The position numbers were made by a program, and so were the translations under genes. From UBA6623 sp965248235 (GTDB taxonomy: Bacteria > Acidobacteriota > Terriglobia > Bryobacterales > UBA6623): a stretch of 64,000 nt of DNA. Numbering within the stretch: position 1 is the stretch's first letter; every line of letters starts with the position of its first letter. Shown here piece by piece: positions 45,531 to 53,851 of this stretch. The DNA is taken from assembly GCA_965248235.1 (NCBI GenBank), contig CBDFIU010000005.1, positions 1,488,001 through 1,552,000 of the forward strand, given 5' to 3'. A model generated the notes under the pieces. It was not told the DNA's origin, did not search any database, and worked only from the letters and a program-made list of their open reading frames with translations.

Positions 45531-48511
45531 GCCTCTCCGGCTGCGACCTCGAACGCTTGGACGTGATGCACTTGCGTTGACAACAAAGCGTCGAGTTGTT
45601 TCGCCGGCGGCAGAAGAAGGTAGACTCCGTCACCGGCGACTCGCACCGGGAACACTTTGAGGGTGAAAGGCTCGCCAGACAGACACTCGCCCGTTTCGAG
45701 TGAAAACGGTTTCTTGTGGAGCGGGCAAGCGACCTTGGGATTCCCACCTGCGTTGCCCGTGATGCCGCGGGAGAGTACGAATGCGTTCTTGTGCGGGCAC
45801 ATGTTCTGGCAGGCGTACCATTCTCCGCGACTGGCAAGTTTGAAGACGGCGATCTGGGTGTCGCCGTACTTGACGGCCGCGCCACCGTCGACGGGAAAAT
45901 CGGCGACATTGCCGACGCGGACCCAGTTGAGCTTGCGCGCGGGTTGACTGGCTCCGTTGCTCTTTGACTCGCCGAGCGTCCTCCCATTCAGCAGTTTGAG
46001 CTGATCGAGCATCACGCCGTCTTTGGGCCAGTCGGCCGGACGGCTCTGGCCGCGTTCGTGGATAATCTCGATGCCCGTGTCGGTCTCGTCGGTGTTTACG
46101 AACTGCCGGTAGAGCTTGCGGCGCGCGGGGTCGTTGACGACCTCCTTCCATTCGCAACGGTAGCTGTCGACGAGAAACTGCATGCGCCGCTCCAGCTCGC
46201 CGCAAATGCCGAGTTTGTCGCTGATGATGACTTCCTTGAGATACTCGATTCCTCCGTCGAGCTGCTCGATCCAGACCGCCGTACGGGTGAGCTTGTCGGC
46301 GGTCATTATGTAGTACATGAAGAAGCGGTCGATGTAGCTGATCGCCGTTTCCTCGTCGAGGTCGGCGGCCAGCAGGTCAGCGTGGCGCGGCTTTGCGCCG
46401 CCGTTACCGCAAACGTAGAGGTTGTAGCCCTTGTCGGTTGCGATCAGCCCGATGTCTTTCGATTGCGCTTCGGCGCACTCCCTCACGCAGCCCGAAACGG
46501 CTCCTTTGACTTTGTGCGGCGCACGGATACTGCGGTAGCGTTCCTCGATGCGGATCGCGAAACCGACCGAGTCCTGGACTCCGTAGCGGCACCAAGTTGT
46601 CCCGACGCAACTCTTAATCGTGCGAAGCGCCTTGCCGTAGGCGTGTCCGCTCTCGAACCCGGCCTCGATCAGCTCCTCCCAGATGTTCGGCAACTGGTGG
46701 AGTTGGGCACCGAACAGGTCGACCCGCTGGCCGCCCGTGATCTTGGTGTAGAGCCCGTATTTCTTCGCAACGCTCCCCAACGCGATCAGCTTGTCGGGAG
46801 TGATCTCGCCTCCGGGGACGCGCGGGATGATGCTGTAGAGGCCGCCGCGCTGCATGTTTGCCAGAAAACGGTCATTGGTATCCTGCAGGGTGTGGTGCTC
46901 GGGATTCGTGATGCTCTCATTCCAGAGAGACGCCAGGATGGAGGTGGCTGCCGGCTTGCAGATCTCGCAGCCATTGCCGTGACCGTGGCCGCGAATCAAT
47001 TCCCCGAAGGTCTTGATCTCCTTGACCTTGATGATGTCGAAGAGGTCCTGGCGCGTAAACGGGAAGTGTTCGCACACGTTTTTGTCGACGGTCTTGCCGG
47101 CCGCCTCGAGTTCGGCGTTGAGCAGGCCCGTGACCAGCGGGACGCAGCCGCCGCAGCCGGCTCCCGCGGCGGTGTAGTTCTTGACCTCGCCCGGCGTCGA
47201 TAGGCCCTGCTCGCGAATGGCCGAGCAGATCTCACCCTTGGTGACGTTGTTGCAGGAACAGACCTGGGCGCCCTCGCCCATGCTCGCTCCGCCAAGCTCT
47301 GGTCCGGCGCCGGCAACGCCTGCAAGATCCGCCGGCTTGACCGTCAGCGGCTCTCTGCTCTTGACCAAGACCGAGAGCGTGGCGTAGTCGGTTGCGTCGC
47401 CGACGAGCACGCCGCCGAGCAACGTAGAGCCGTCGGGGCTGAACAGCAGTTTCTTATACGTGCCGGCGAATGGGTCTTCATAGACGAGCGGGGTGGCGCG
47501 GTCCAACGGCGCTTCGTAGTCGCCGAAGCTGGCAACGTCGACGCCCATCAGTTTCAGCTTGGTGGAGAGGTCTGAGCCAGTGAATCGGACGTCTTCTCCG
47601 ACGAACCTGCGGGCGGCGAGTTCGGCCATCTCCCAGCCCGGAGCGATCAGGCCATAAACCATGCCGCGGTGCAACGCCGCCTCGCCGATGGCATAAATGT
47701 CAGGGTCCGAGGTTTGCAGTTCGTCGTTGACCGCGACGCCGCCGCGCTCGCCGACTTCGAGACCACAGTGTTTGGCCAACTCGTCGCGCGGGCGTATGCC
47801 GGTCGAAACGATAATCATGTCTACGTCCAATGCGCCGCCGTCCGCGAAAGCCATCCCGCGCACTCGGCCGTTGCCAGTGACCTGCTGAGTGGCTTTGCCC
47901 AAGTGCACCCGTACACCCAGCTCTTCAATCTTCTTGACGAGCAGGCGCGAGCCGGCTCCGTCGATCTGGCGCGGCATCAGGCGGGGCGAGAACTCGATTA
48001 CATGGGTTTCAAGCCCCAAGTCATAGGCGGCCTTGGCGGCCTCGAGCCCCAGCAATCCGCCACCGATCACCGCGCAAGTCTTAGCCTGCTTGGCGTATTC
48101 GATGATATTGTCGAGGTCTTCGATCGTGCGGTAAACGAACACGCCCCGCTTGTCGATGCCGTCGATCGGCGGGACGAAGGGAAGCGAGCCGGTGGCTAAC
48201 ACCACGCGGTCGTATACGATTTCACGGCCCGCCTCGGAGACCACTACTCGCCTGTCGCGGTCGATCTCTCGTGCCCGATCGCCGACGTGGATGTCGATGC
48301 CGTTTTCGCTGTACCAATCGAGCCTTGCGACCATCAGCTTGTCGATATCGCGATGATCAAAATAGGACGTCAAACGGACGCGGTCATAGGCCGGGCGCGG
48401 CTCCTCGCAGAACGTCACAACCTTGTAATCTCGACGGTCGTCGAATTCAACGAGCTTCTCGCAGAAACGGTGACCGACCATTCCATTTCCGATCACAACT
48501 ACGGTCGCCAT
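45512..48511 (-). CDS. nirB: Assimilatory nitrite reductase, NirB-NirD fusion
   Basis: 999 residues. The order is FAD/NAD(P)H oxidoreductase (VVVIGNGMVGHRFCE; CAVIGGGLLGLEAAKAAYDL), a BFD-like [2Fe-2S] domain (CSCNNVTKGEI, GCGGCVP), the ferredoxin-like and siroheme/[4Fe-4S] domains (GTTWCRYGVQDS, then GCVRECAEAQSKDIGL), and a C-terminal Rieske-type NirD domain with intact C-x-H / C-x-x-H ligands (NMCPHKN and CPLHKK). It reduces nitrite to ammonium with NAD(P)H in the cytoplasm. NirB and NirD are usually separate genes; here they form one polypeptide. The start has a strong GGAGGTGA site. All cofactor ligands look intact. Confidence 0.95.
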   Translation of the reverse strand: MATVVVIGNGMVGHRFCEKLVEFDDRRDYKVVTFCEEPRPAYDRVRLTSYFDHRDIDKLMVARLDWYSENGIDIHVGDRAREIDRDRRVVVSEAGREIVYDRVVLATGSLPFVPPIDGIDKRGVFVYRTIEDLDNIIEYAKQAKTCAVIGGGLLGLEAAKAAYDLGLETHVIEFSPRLMPRQIDGAGSRLLVKKIEELGVRVHLGKATQQVTGNGRVRGMAFADGGALDVDMIIVSTGIRPRDELAKHCGLEVGERGGVAVNDELQTSDPDIYAIGEAALHRGMVYGLIAPGWEMAELAARRFVGEDVRFTGSDLSTKLKLMGVDVASFGDYEAPLDRATPLVYEDPFAGTYKKLLFSPDGSTLLGGVLVGDATDYATLSVLVKSREPLTVKPADLAGVAGAGPELGGASMGEGAQVCSCNNVTKGEICSAIREQGLSTPGEVKNYTAAGAGCGGCVPLVTGLLNAELEAAGKTVDKNVCEHFPFTRQDLFDIIKVKEIKTFGELIRGHGHGNGCEICKPAATSILASLWNESITNPEHHTLQDTNDRFLANMQRGGLYSIIPRVPGGEITPDKLIALGSVAKKYGLYTKITGGQRVDLFGAQLHQLPNIWEELIEAGFESGHAYGKALRTIKSCVGTTWCRYGVQDSVGFAIRIEERYRSIRAPHKVKGAVSGCVRECAEAQSKDIGLIATDKGYNLYVCGNGGAKPRHADLLAADLDEETAISYIDRFFMYYIMTADKLTRTAVWIEQLDGGIEYLKEVIISDKLGICGELERRMQFLVDSYRCEWKEVVNDPARRKLYRQFVNTDETDTGIEIIHERGQSRPADWPKDGVMLDQLKLLNGRTLGESKSNGASQPARKLNWVRVGNVADFPVDGGAAVKYGDTQIAVFKLASRGEWYACQNMCPHKNAFVLSRGITGNAGGNPKVACPLHKKPFSLETGECLSGEPFTLKVFPVRVAGDGVYLLLPPAKQLDALLSTQVHHVQAFEVAAGEACTVCA

Positions 48512-48642
48512 GTGAAGTCACCTCCGTTGCTGGAAACTTCCGGCGTCCGGAGATCGAGACTCTTGATGAGAGCGGTGAAGCATTGCTCTCTTGTGTCGCT
48601 GAAACCTTTGTAGTGTTCCATAAGTGTCGTGGCTCCAAATAC

Positions 48643-48685
48643 AAAAAACGCCCAACGCCGAGAACAAAACTCTCGATGTTGGACG
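48643..48685 (-). terminator. Intrinsic terminator in the nirBD leader
   Basis: On the minus strand a 16-position stem (CGTCCAACATCGAGAG at 48685-48670, pairing with TTCTCGGCGTTGGGCG at 48664-48649) with one mismatch and three G-T pairs closes a 5-nt loop. Six T residues follow directly (48648-48643). It lies about 130 bp upstream of the nirBD start, inside the probable 5' leader, where it would stop transcription unless prevented. Confidence 0.75.
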
Positions 48686-48695
48686 CCTTGGTCCA
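48680..48695 (-). promoter_or_regulatory. Candidate antiterminator hairpin (ANTAR target P2)
   Basis: On the minus strand TGGAC-CAAGGC-GTCCA forms a 5-bp stem with a six-base loop. Its 3' arm overlaps the first bases of the terminator's 5' arm (48680-48685), so the two structures exclude each other. This is the arrangement known for ANTAR-controlled leaders. The loop lacks the A at position 1 of the usual A-x-x-G-x-x consensus but has G at position 4. The paired first hairpin (P1) could not be placed with confidence; a CGGC/GCCG hairpin with an 8-nt loop lies just upstream. Confidence 0.45.
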
Positions 48696-49227
48696 CGGAA
48701 CCGGCAAACGAAGGCCGATCCTTTACAACGATTGGGGCAACTCGAAAAGTCGAGCAAACATGCTGCTTAAGGTTTCCGCTTCACTCTATCATCGGCACGG
48801 CTTTTCTTGGCACAATTCTCACAATGAAATTTCTTATGGAGACGATAGAATCTTTCTTGCTGGGGAAACCCCTTTGGGTCTTGACATGTGCTTCGTTGTG
48901 TGCAGAATGAGAACAGTTCGGTGATTCCGCTACGTGCAGCGCACCGAAAATAGTGAGCAGTTGTAAGGTTTCTCATTTTCACACCGTCCACGCCGAACGG
49001 GAGCACTACAAAGGTCAAGCACAAGTTGCTCGTCGCATGACTTCGTAAGTCTGCAGGCTCTCGACCTTTCAAGAAAGACTATCGGCCCTTCCAAGCTGAA
49101 GGGAAACAACGTCCCTCAGCCCGAGGTCCAGTCGGATTTGTGTCTGCGCCCTCCGGAAGTGTGCGTACTTGAATCCGCCGCTGTGCGTTCACACGCTAGC
49201 CGCCGCAGGTACTTGTATTTCGTTGAA
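48696..49227. other. Leader/promoter region upstream of nirBD, no gene recognised
   Basis: About 530 bp on the upstream side of the nirBD leader, up to IS fragment F. ORFs here lack coding character. It should contain the nirBD promoter on the minus strand, and possibly that of the FeS-DmsC gene on the plus strand. No convincing -35/-10 or sigma-54 site was identified. Confidence 0.4.
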
Positions 49228-49581
49228 GATGGGTATTTACTTGACTCAGGTGACCACAAGATGTAGGATCGGGGAAATGGAAGATTATCCTCGGAATCTG
49301 GCCGAGTTCGAGGCGCGTTTCGCCACCGAGCAGGCCTGTCGAGAGTATCTGTGTCAACTCCGCTGGCCGGAGGGTTTTCGTTGTCCGCGATGCGGGCACG
49401 ACAAAGCGTGGGCGGTGCGGACAGCGCTGCTGGAGTGCGCCGGCTGCGGGCATCAAGCTTCTCCAACGGCGGGCACAATATTTCAATGCTCGTGACTGAC
49501 CGCTCCTTGATGCGTGCCCAGTATCCAGCGCTTCACTAACGACACCACGCGGTGCACCCGGGGGAGCAGTTTCGAGGCGCG
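49228..49581. mobile_element. IS1595-family remnant F (5' part plus inverted internal piece)
   Basis: Bases 1-259 of the element in forward orientation (49228-49486) are joined directly to bases 731-825 in reverse orientation (49487-49581). The left terminal repeat is intact; the right end and most of the transposase are gone. The fold-back join cannot arise by simple deletion and implies inversion between two IS copies or an aberrant transposition. It lies just upstream of the FeS-DmsC gene and may have removed its promoter or start. Confidence 0.85.
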
Positions 49582-50751
49582 GAAAGGCGATCGCATCCCT
49601 TCTTATGGCAGAGATATCGAGATGAGACTGACAGCCGCCATCACCAACCGACGCTTTTTCGGCGATCGCCGCCCAGCTCGTCGATACCGGAACGGCGGGC
49701 GATGCACAGGACAATCCGTTTGTCATCCTTGGCACGGGGAGCGGCAGTCGCCGCGAGCCGCTGTTTGCCGACGAGGATCTCATTCCGAAGATTCCGCTCC
49801 AAGACGGCGAGCAGTATCGCTTCCACTTCGACATGTCGCGATGTATCGGCTGCAAGTGTTGTGAAGTCGCTTGCTCGGAGCAGAATAATACCCCCCCAGA
49901 AATTTCCTGGCGCCGCGTCGGCGAGGTCGAGGGCGGTGTCTATCCGAACACGCAGCGGTTACACATGTCGATGGGCTGCAACCACTGTGTTGAGCCTTCG
50001 TGCCTGAAGGGTTGCCCGGTTGACGCCTACCACAAGGACCCGCAAACCGGGATCGTCATTCATAGCGCGGAGGCCTGTATCGGTTGCGAATACTGCATCT
50101 GGAATTGCCCCTACGGCGTGCCGGTCTTTAACGAAGAACGGGGTGTTGTCGGCAAATGCGACATGTGCCACGGCCGCATCATGGAAGGCCGCGAGCCGGC
50201 TTGCGTGGACGCCTGCCCGGAGCAAGCCATCAAAATCGAGATCGTCAATATCGCCCACTGGAAGAAGCAATACGAAGACCAAGCCAACGCCCCCGGACTG
50301 CCCAGTGCCCAAGATACGATCTCGACCACCCGCATCACGCTTCCCAACGACGCCTTAGCCGATCTCGAAAAAGCCGACTACCATCGCGTGCGCCCGGACA
50401 AACCGCACTACTCCTTAGTCGCCATGACGGTCATGACGCAGCTTTCCGTCGGTTCGCTCAGCCTGCTTTGGGTGCTCAGTTTGTTCACCGATCTTATGAT
50501 GCTGTCGCTTGCGGCATCGGCGGCATTGACAGTCGGCCTCGCGTCATTTCTGGCCTCGCCGCTCCACCTCGGCCGCCCGATTTTCGCGTATCGCGCTATG
50601 AAGATGTGGAAACGCTCCTGGCTGAGCCGGGAAGTTGTGTTGCTCACCAGCTTCGGCGTGACCGCGACCTGCTATGCGGCGTCGTTGTGGATTAATAACA
50701 GTGCCGCGCCCCTAATCGGGGGCATCGCGACACTCCTCGGTTTATGTGGCG

Positions 50752-51787
50752 GATGGGTATTTACTTGACTCAGGTGACCACGAGATGTAGGATCGGGGAA
50801 ATGGAAGATTATCCTCGGAATCTGGCCGAGTTCGAGGCGCGTTTCGCCACCGAGCAGGCCTGTCGAGAGTATCTGTGTCAACTCCGCTGGCCGGAGGGTT
50901 TTCGTTGTCCGCGATGCGGGCACGACAAAGCGTGGGCGGTGCGGACAGCGCTGCTGGAGTGCGCCGGCTGCGGGCATCAAGCTTCTCCAACGGCGGGCAC
51001 AATATTTCAAGACACCCGCCAACCCCTCCAGAGTTGGTTTCGAGCCATGTGGTGGCTCACGAGCCAGAAGAACGGGGCGAGCGCGCTGGGCTTGCAGCGG
51101 GTGTTGGGCCTGGGCAGCTACAAAACGGCCTGGACTTGGTTGCATAAGCTCCGGCGCGCCATGGTGCGGCCCGGACGCGATCGGCTCAGCGGGCGCGTGG
51201 AGGTTGACGAGACTTACTTAGGAGGCTTGGAGGAGGGCGTGCGCGGTCGCCAAACCGACGCTAAGGCGCTGATTGTAGTAGCGGCCGAGGAAGATGGTGC
51301 CGGCATCGGGCGGGTTCGGATACGCACCATTCCCAACGCCTCCGGGGACAGCTTGATGGCCTTCGTCGGCGAGTCGATCGAACCCGGCAGCGTGGTCCAT
51401 ACCGACGGTTGGCTGGGATACGAACCGCTCGAAGGCGACGGCTATCGCCACGAGGTGAGCTACCTGGAGGGGCAACCGGCGCGCGCCTCGAAACTGCTCC
51501 CCCGGGTGCACCGCGTGGTGTCGTTAGTGAAGCGCTGGATACTGGGCACGCATCAAGGAGCGGTCAGTCACGAGCATCTCGACTCCTACCTCGACGAATT
51601 CGCCTTCCGCTTCAACCGCCGCAAGTCCAGAAGTCGAGGCAAGCTCTTTTACCGCCTGGTTCAACAGGCCGTCGCCGTGCCACCGGCACCCTACAAATCG
51701 CTGGTCGGAGGCACCGCGACACGCGCTACGGACGACCACAACATGTAGGGGCTATTTCCCAATACCTGAGTCAAGTAAATACCCATC
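50752..51787 (+). mobile_element. IS1595-family element, copy G
   Basis: Full-length 1036 bp with both terminal repeats and a perfect 8-bp target duplication, ATGTGGCG (50744-50751 and 51788-51795). Near-identical to copies B and E; one silent-region change is visible (ACGAGATG for ACAAGATG near 50780). It splits the FeS-DmsC gene in the DmsC part. Confidence 0.95.
50801..51748 (+). CDS. IS1595-family transposase (ISXO2-like), copy G
   Basis: 315 residues, intact. It has the zinc-ribbon pairs CPRC/CAGC and the catalytic segments VEVDETYLGG, VHTDGWLGYE and SYLDEFAFRFNRR. An upstream in-frame ATG inside the terminal repeat would add 16 residues and is unlikely to be used. Confidence 0.93.
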   Translation: MEDYPRNLAEFEARFATEQACREYLCQLRWPEGFRCPRCGHDKAWAVRTALLECAGCGHQASPTAGTIFQDTRQPLQSWFRAMWWLTSQKNGASALGLQRVLGLGSYKTAWTWLHKLRRAMVRPGRDRLSGRVEVDETYLGGLEEGVRGRQTDAKALIVVAAEEDGAGIGRVRIRTIPNASGDSLMAFVGESIEPGSVVHTDGWLGYEPLEGDGYRHEVSYLEGQPARASKLLPRVHRVVSLVKRWILGTHQGAVSHEHLDSYLDEFAFRFNRRKSRSRGKLFYRLVQQAVAVPPAPYKSLVGGTATRATDDHNM

Positions 51788-52255
51788 ATGTGGCGTAACG
51801 GCCAGCGCGTTTATCTATTTGGTACCCGCCCGGCCTGCCTGGAACTCTGGCCATACGATCGTGGAGTTTTTATTGACGGGCGTCATGCTGGGCCCCCTGT
51901 TCTTAGGGGCGGTTGGACTGGTCAATCCACTCTTGCCTCTGGTGGCGTGCGCCGGCGCGTCGCTGCAGTTGCTCAATCAGGTTCTCAGGTTCTTCCGGCT
52001 CGTGGCGTCGGATGAGTTTGAACTCAAGGCGTCGGCGCTGCTCCTCTCCCACGACCTTTACAAGCAGTACTTGCTGCGCTTCGCCCTGCTGCTGACCGGC
52101 GGGATCGCCCTGCCGTTAATGGAACTTTTCGTCCCGGCGCTGCTGCTCGCTCTCGCCGGCGAGCTTCTGGGCCGTTACTTGTTCTTCGTGAGCGTTGTAC
52201 CCAAGAACATGGCGATGTCGTTTTTCGGAGCCGACATTTCGCAATCGGAGGCCGC

Positions 52256-53687
52256 ATGAGCATTGCGCGCTTCTTGGGTCTTGACATTCAAGAGGAAAAA
52301 TACGCCTATGTCTCCGACCCCGACATCGGCTACATTGCCAAGGCAAAGTCGCCCGACAAATGGGTCCCGACCACCTGCGGCTACTGCTCGCTCGGTTGCG
52401 GCATGCATATCGGCGTGAAAGACGGCCAAGCGGTCAGCGTTCGTGGCGATTCTGACCATCCAGTCAACCTGGGAAAACTCTGCCCGAAAGGCCTGGCGGA
52501 GCATCATTTCGTCCACTCTGAAGACCGTGCCAAGTATCCGCTACTGAGAAAGCAGGGCCGTCTCACGCGCGTCGGTTGGGAGGAAGCGCTCGACACGCTG
52601 GTTGGGAAATTCCGTGGTGTCCAACAAAAGTACGGCCCGGAAGCTCTGGGGGTAATCGGCACGGGCCAACTCGTGACAGAGGAGTTCTATACGCTTGGCA
52701 AGTTGATCCAGTTAGGGTTTGGCGCCAAGAATTTCGACGGCAATACAACGCTCTGCATGGCAAGCGCCGTTGCCGGCTACAAGCGGTCCTTCGGCAGTGA
52801 CGGACCTCCAGGCGCCTACGACGACCTCGAAGAAGCCGACGTGGTCTTTCTGATCGGAGCGAACATAGCCGACAACCATCCGATTCTATGTCACCGGCTT
52901 GAACGGAACCCGAACAAGGTTGTCGTCGTCGTTGATCCGCGGGTGACGAAAACGGCTCGCATGGCGGATCTGTTTCTCCCCATCAAGCCCCGCGGCGATG
53001 TCGCGCTGATCAACGGTATTGCGCACATCCTGATCAAGACCGGTCTGATTGACCAGGACTACATCGACGAGCACACCAACGGCTTCGAGGATTTACGAGA
53101 ACACCTCGAGAAATACACCCTTGAAAGGGTGTCCGCTGTGACGGGCTTGTCGATGGAGCAGGTCTATAGGGCAGCACTTCTTTACGGCCGAGCGAAGAAG
53201 CCGCTGGTGTGCTGGACGATGGGCGTCAACCATAGCACTCAGGGCACGGAAACCGTCAACGCGATTAACAACCTTGCCTTGCTCACCGGAAACATCGGAC
53301 GTTCCGGCGCTGCTCCCTTCTCAATCACGGGGCAGTGCAATGCCATGGGCACCCGCGAAACCGGCTTCACGGCGAGCATGCCCGGGTACCGCAAGTTCGA
53401 GAGCGACGACGACCGTCAAGAGCTGGCCAAGCTCTGGGGAATAGATGCCAGCAGGATTCCGACCTCAAGGGGAATGTCCTATCCCGACATCATTGAAGCG
53501 TGCGTCAAGGGCGAGATCAAAGCGTTGTGGATCATCGCCACCAACCCGCTGGTTTCGTTTCCGAACTATCACGTGCTGCGCCAAGCTCTCGAAAGCCTCG
53601 ACTTTCTCGTCGTGCAAGACGCGTTTCATCCGACACCGAGTTGCTGGGCGAGCATCACGGTATCCAGTGGCCTTTCCCCGAGGATCG
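52256..53687 (+). pseudogene. Molybdopterin (nitrate) reductase catalytic subunit, internally deleted and truncated
   Basis: Start ATG overlaps the DmsC stop (ATGA at 52256-52259). The N-terminal [4Fe-4S] motif TTCGYCSLGCGMHIGV is followed by GKLCPKGLAEHHFVHSEDRA, NTTLCMASAVAGYKRSFGSD (a Cys at the usual Mo-ligand region) and the bis-MGD domains up to FLVVQDAFHPT. At about 53633-53637 the frame jumps: the sequence continues one base shifted as TELLGEHHGIQWPFPEDRVL, which belongs more than 100 residues further on in this family. The gene then ends in IS remnant H. Both the internal deletion and the missing C-terminus should inactivate it. Confidence 0.85.
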
Positions 53688-53760
53688 GGTATTGGGAAAT
53701 AGCCCCTACATGTTGTGGTCGTCCGTAGCGCGTGTCGCGGCAGCTACAAAACGGCCTGGA
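53688..53760. mobile_element. IS1595-family remnant H (two small rearranged pieces)
   Basis: Bases 963-1015 of the element in reverse orientation (53688-53740) are joined to bases 363-383 in forward orientation (about 53740-53760). Neither terminal repeat is complete. The mixed orientation mirrors remnant F. It replaces the 3' end of the nitrate-reductase gene, 92 bp before narK. Confidence 0.8.
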
Positions 53761-53851
53761 GACGGCGACTCCACGCTGTGAGACGCCGGCGAAGTTCCGA
53801 GGACTCCACACATGAGTCCGGAGATCTTTACTTCTTTAGGAGCGAACAAAC

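Larger units (their letters stand above)
49632..52259 (+). pseudogene. FeS-DmsC fusion, nitrate-reductase electron-transfer protein, split by IS copy G
   Basis: Two pieces, 49632-50751 and 51788-52259. The first has a region continuing as IPLQDGEQYRFHFDMSRC and then a four-cluster ferredoxin module (CIGCKCCEVACS; CNHCVEPSCLKGCP; CIGCEYCIWNCPYG; CDMCHGRIMEGREPAC). The DmsC-like membrane anchor starts at LVAMTVMTQLSVGSLSLLWV. Removing the IS and one 8-bp duplication joins LGLCG to VTASAFIYLVPARPAW in frame, restoring a full DmsC. No ATG precedes residue MSRC (49833) although homologous-looking sequence extends upstream to 49632, so the start also seems lost. It would pass electrons to the molybdenum subunit. 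Confidence 0.87.

Noticed and set aside
49514..49864. A 116-codon plus-strand ORF just upstream of the FeS-DmsC frame
   Set aside because: It combines inverted IS sequence with an out-of-frame reading of the FeS-DmsC N-terminal region; the correct frame gives IPLQDGEQYRFHFD before the first cluster.
50752..51787. A composite transposon formed by IS1595 copies E and G around the PSCyt and nirBD genes
   Set aside because: Each full copy has its own 8-bp target duplication, so they inserted independently. The R2 repeats, not the IS copies, match the module borders.
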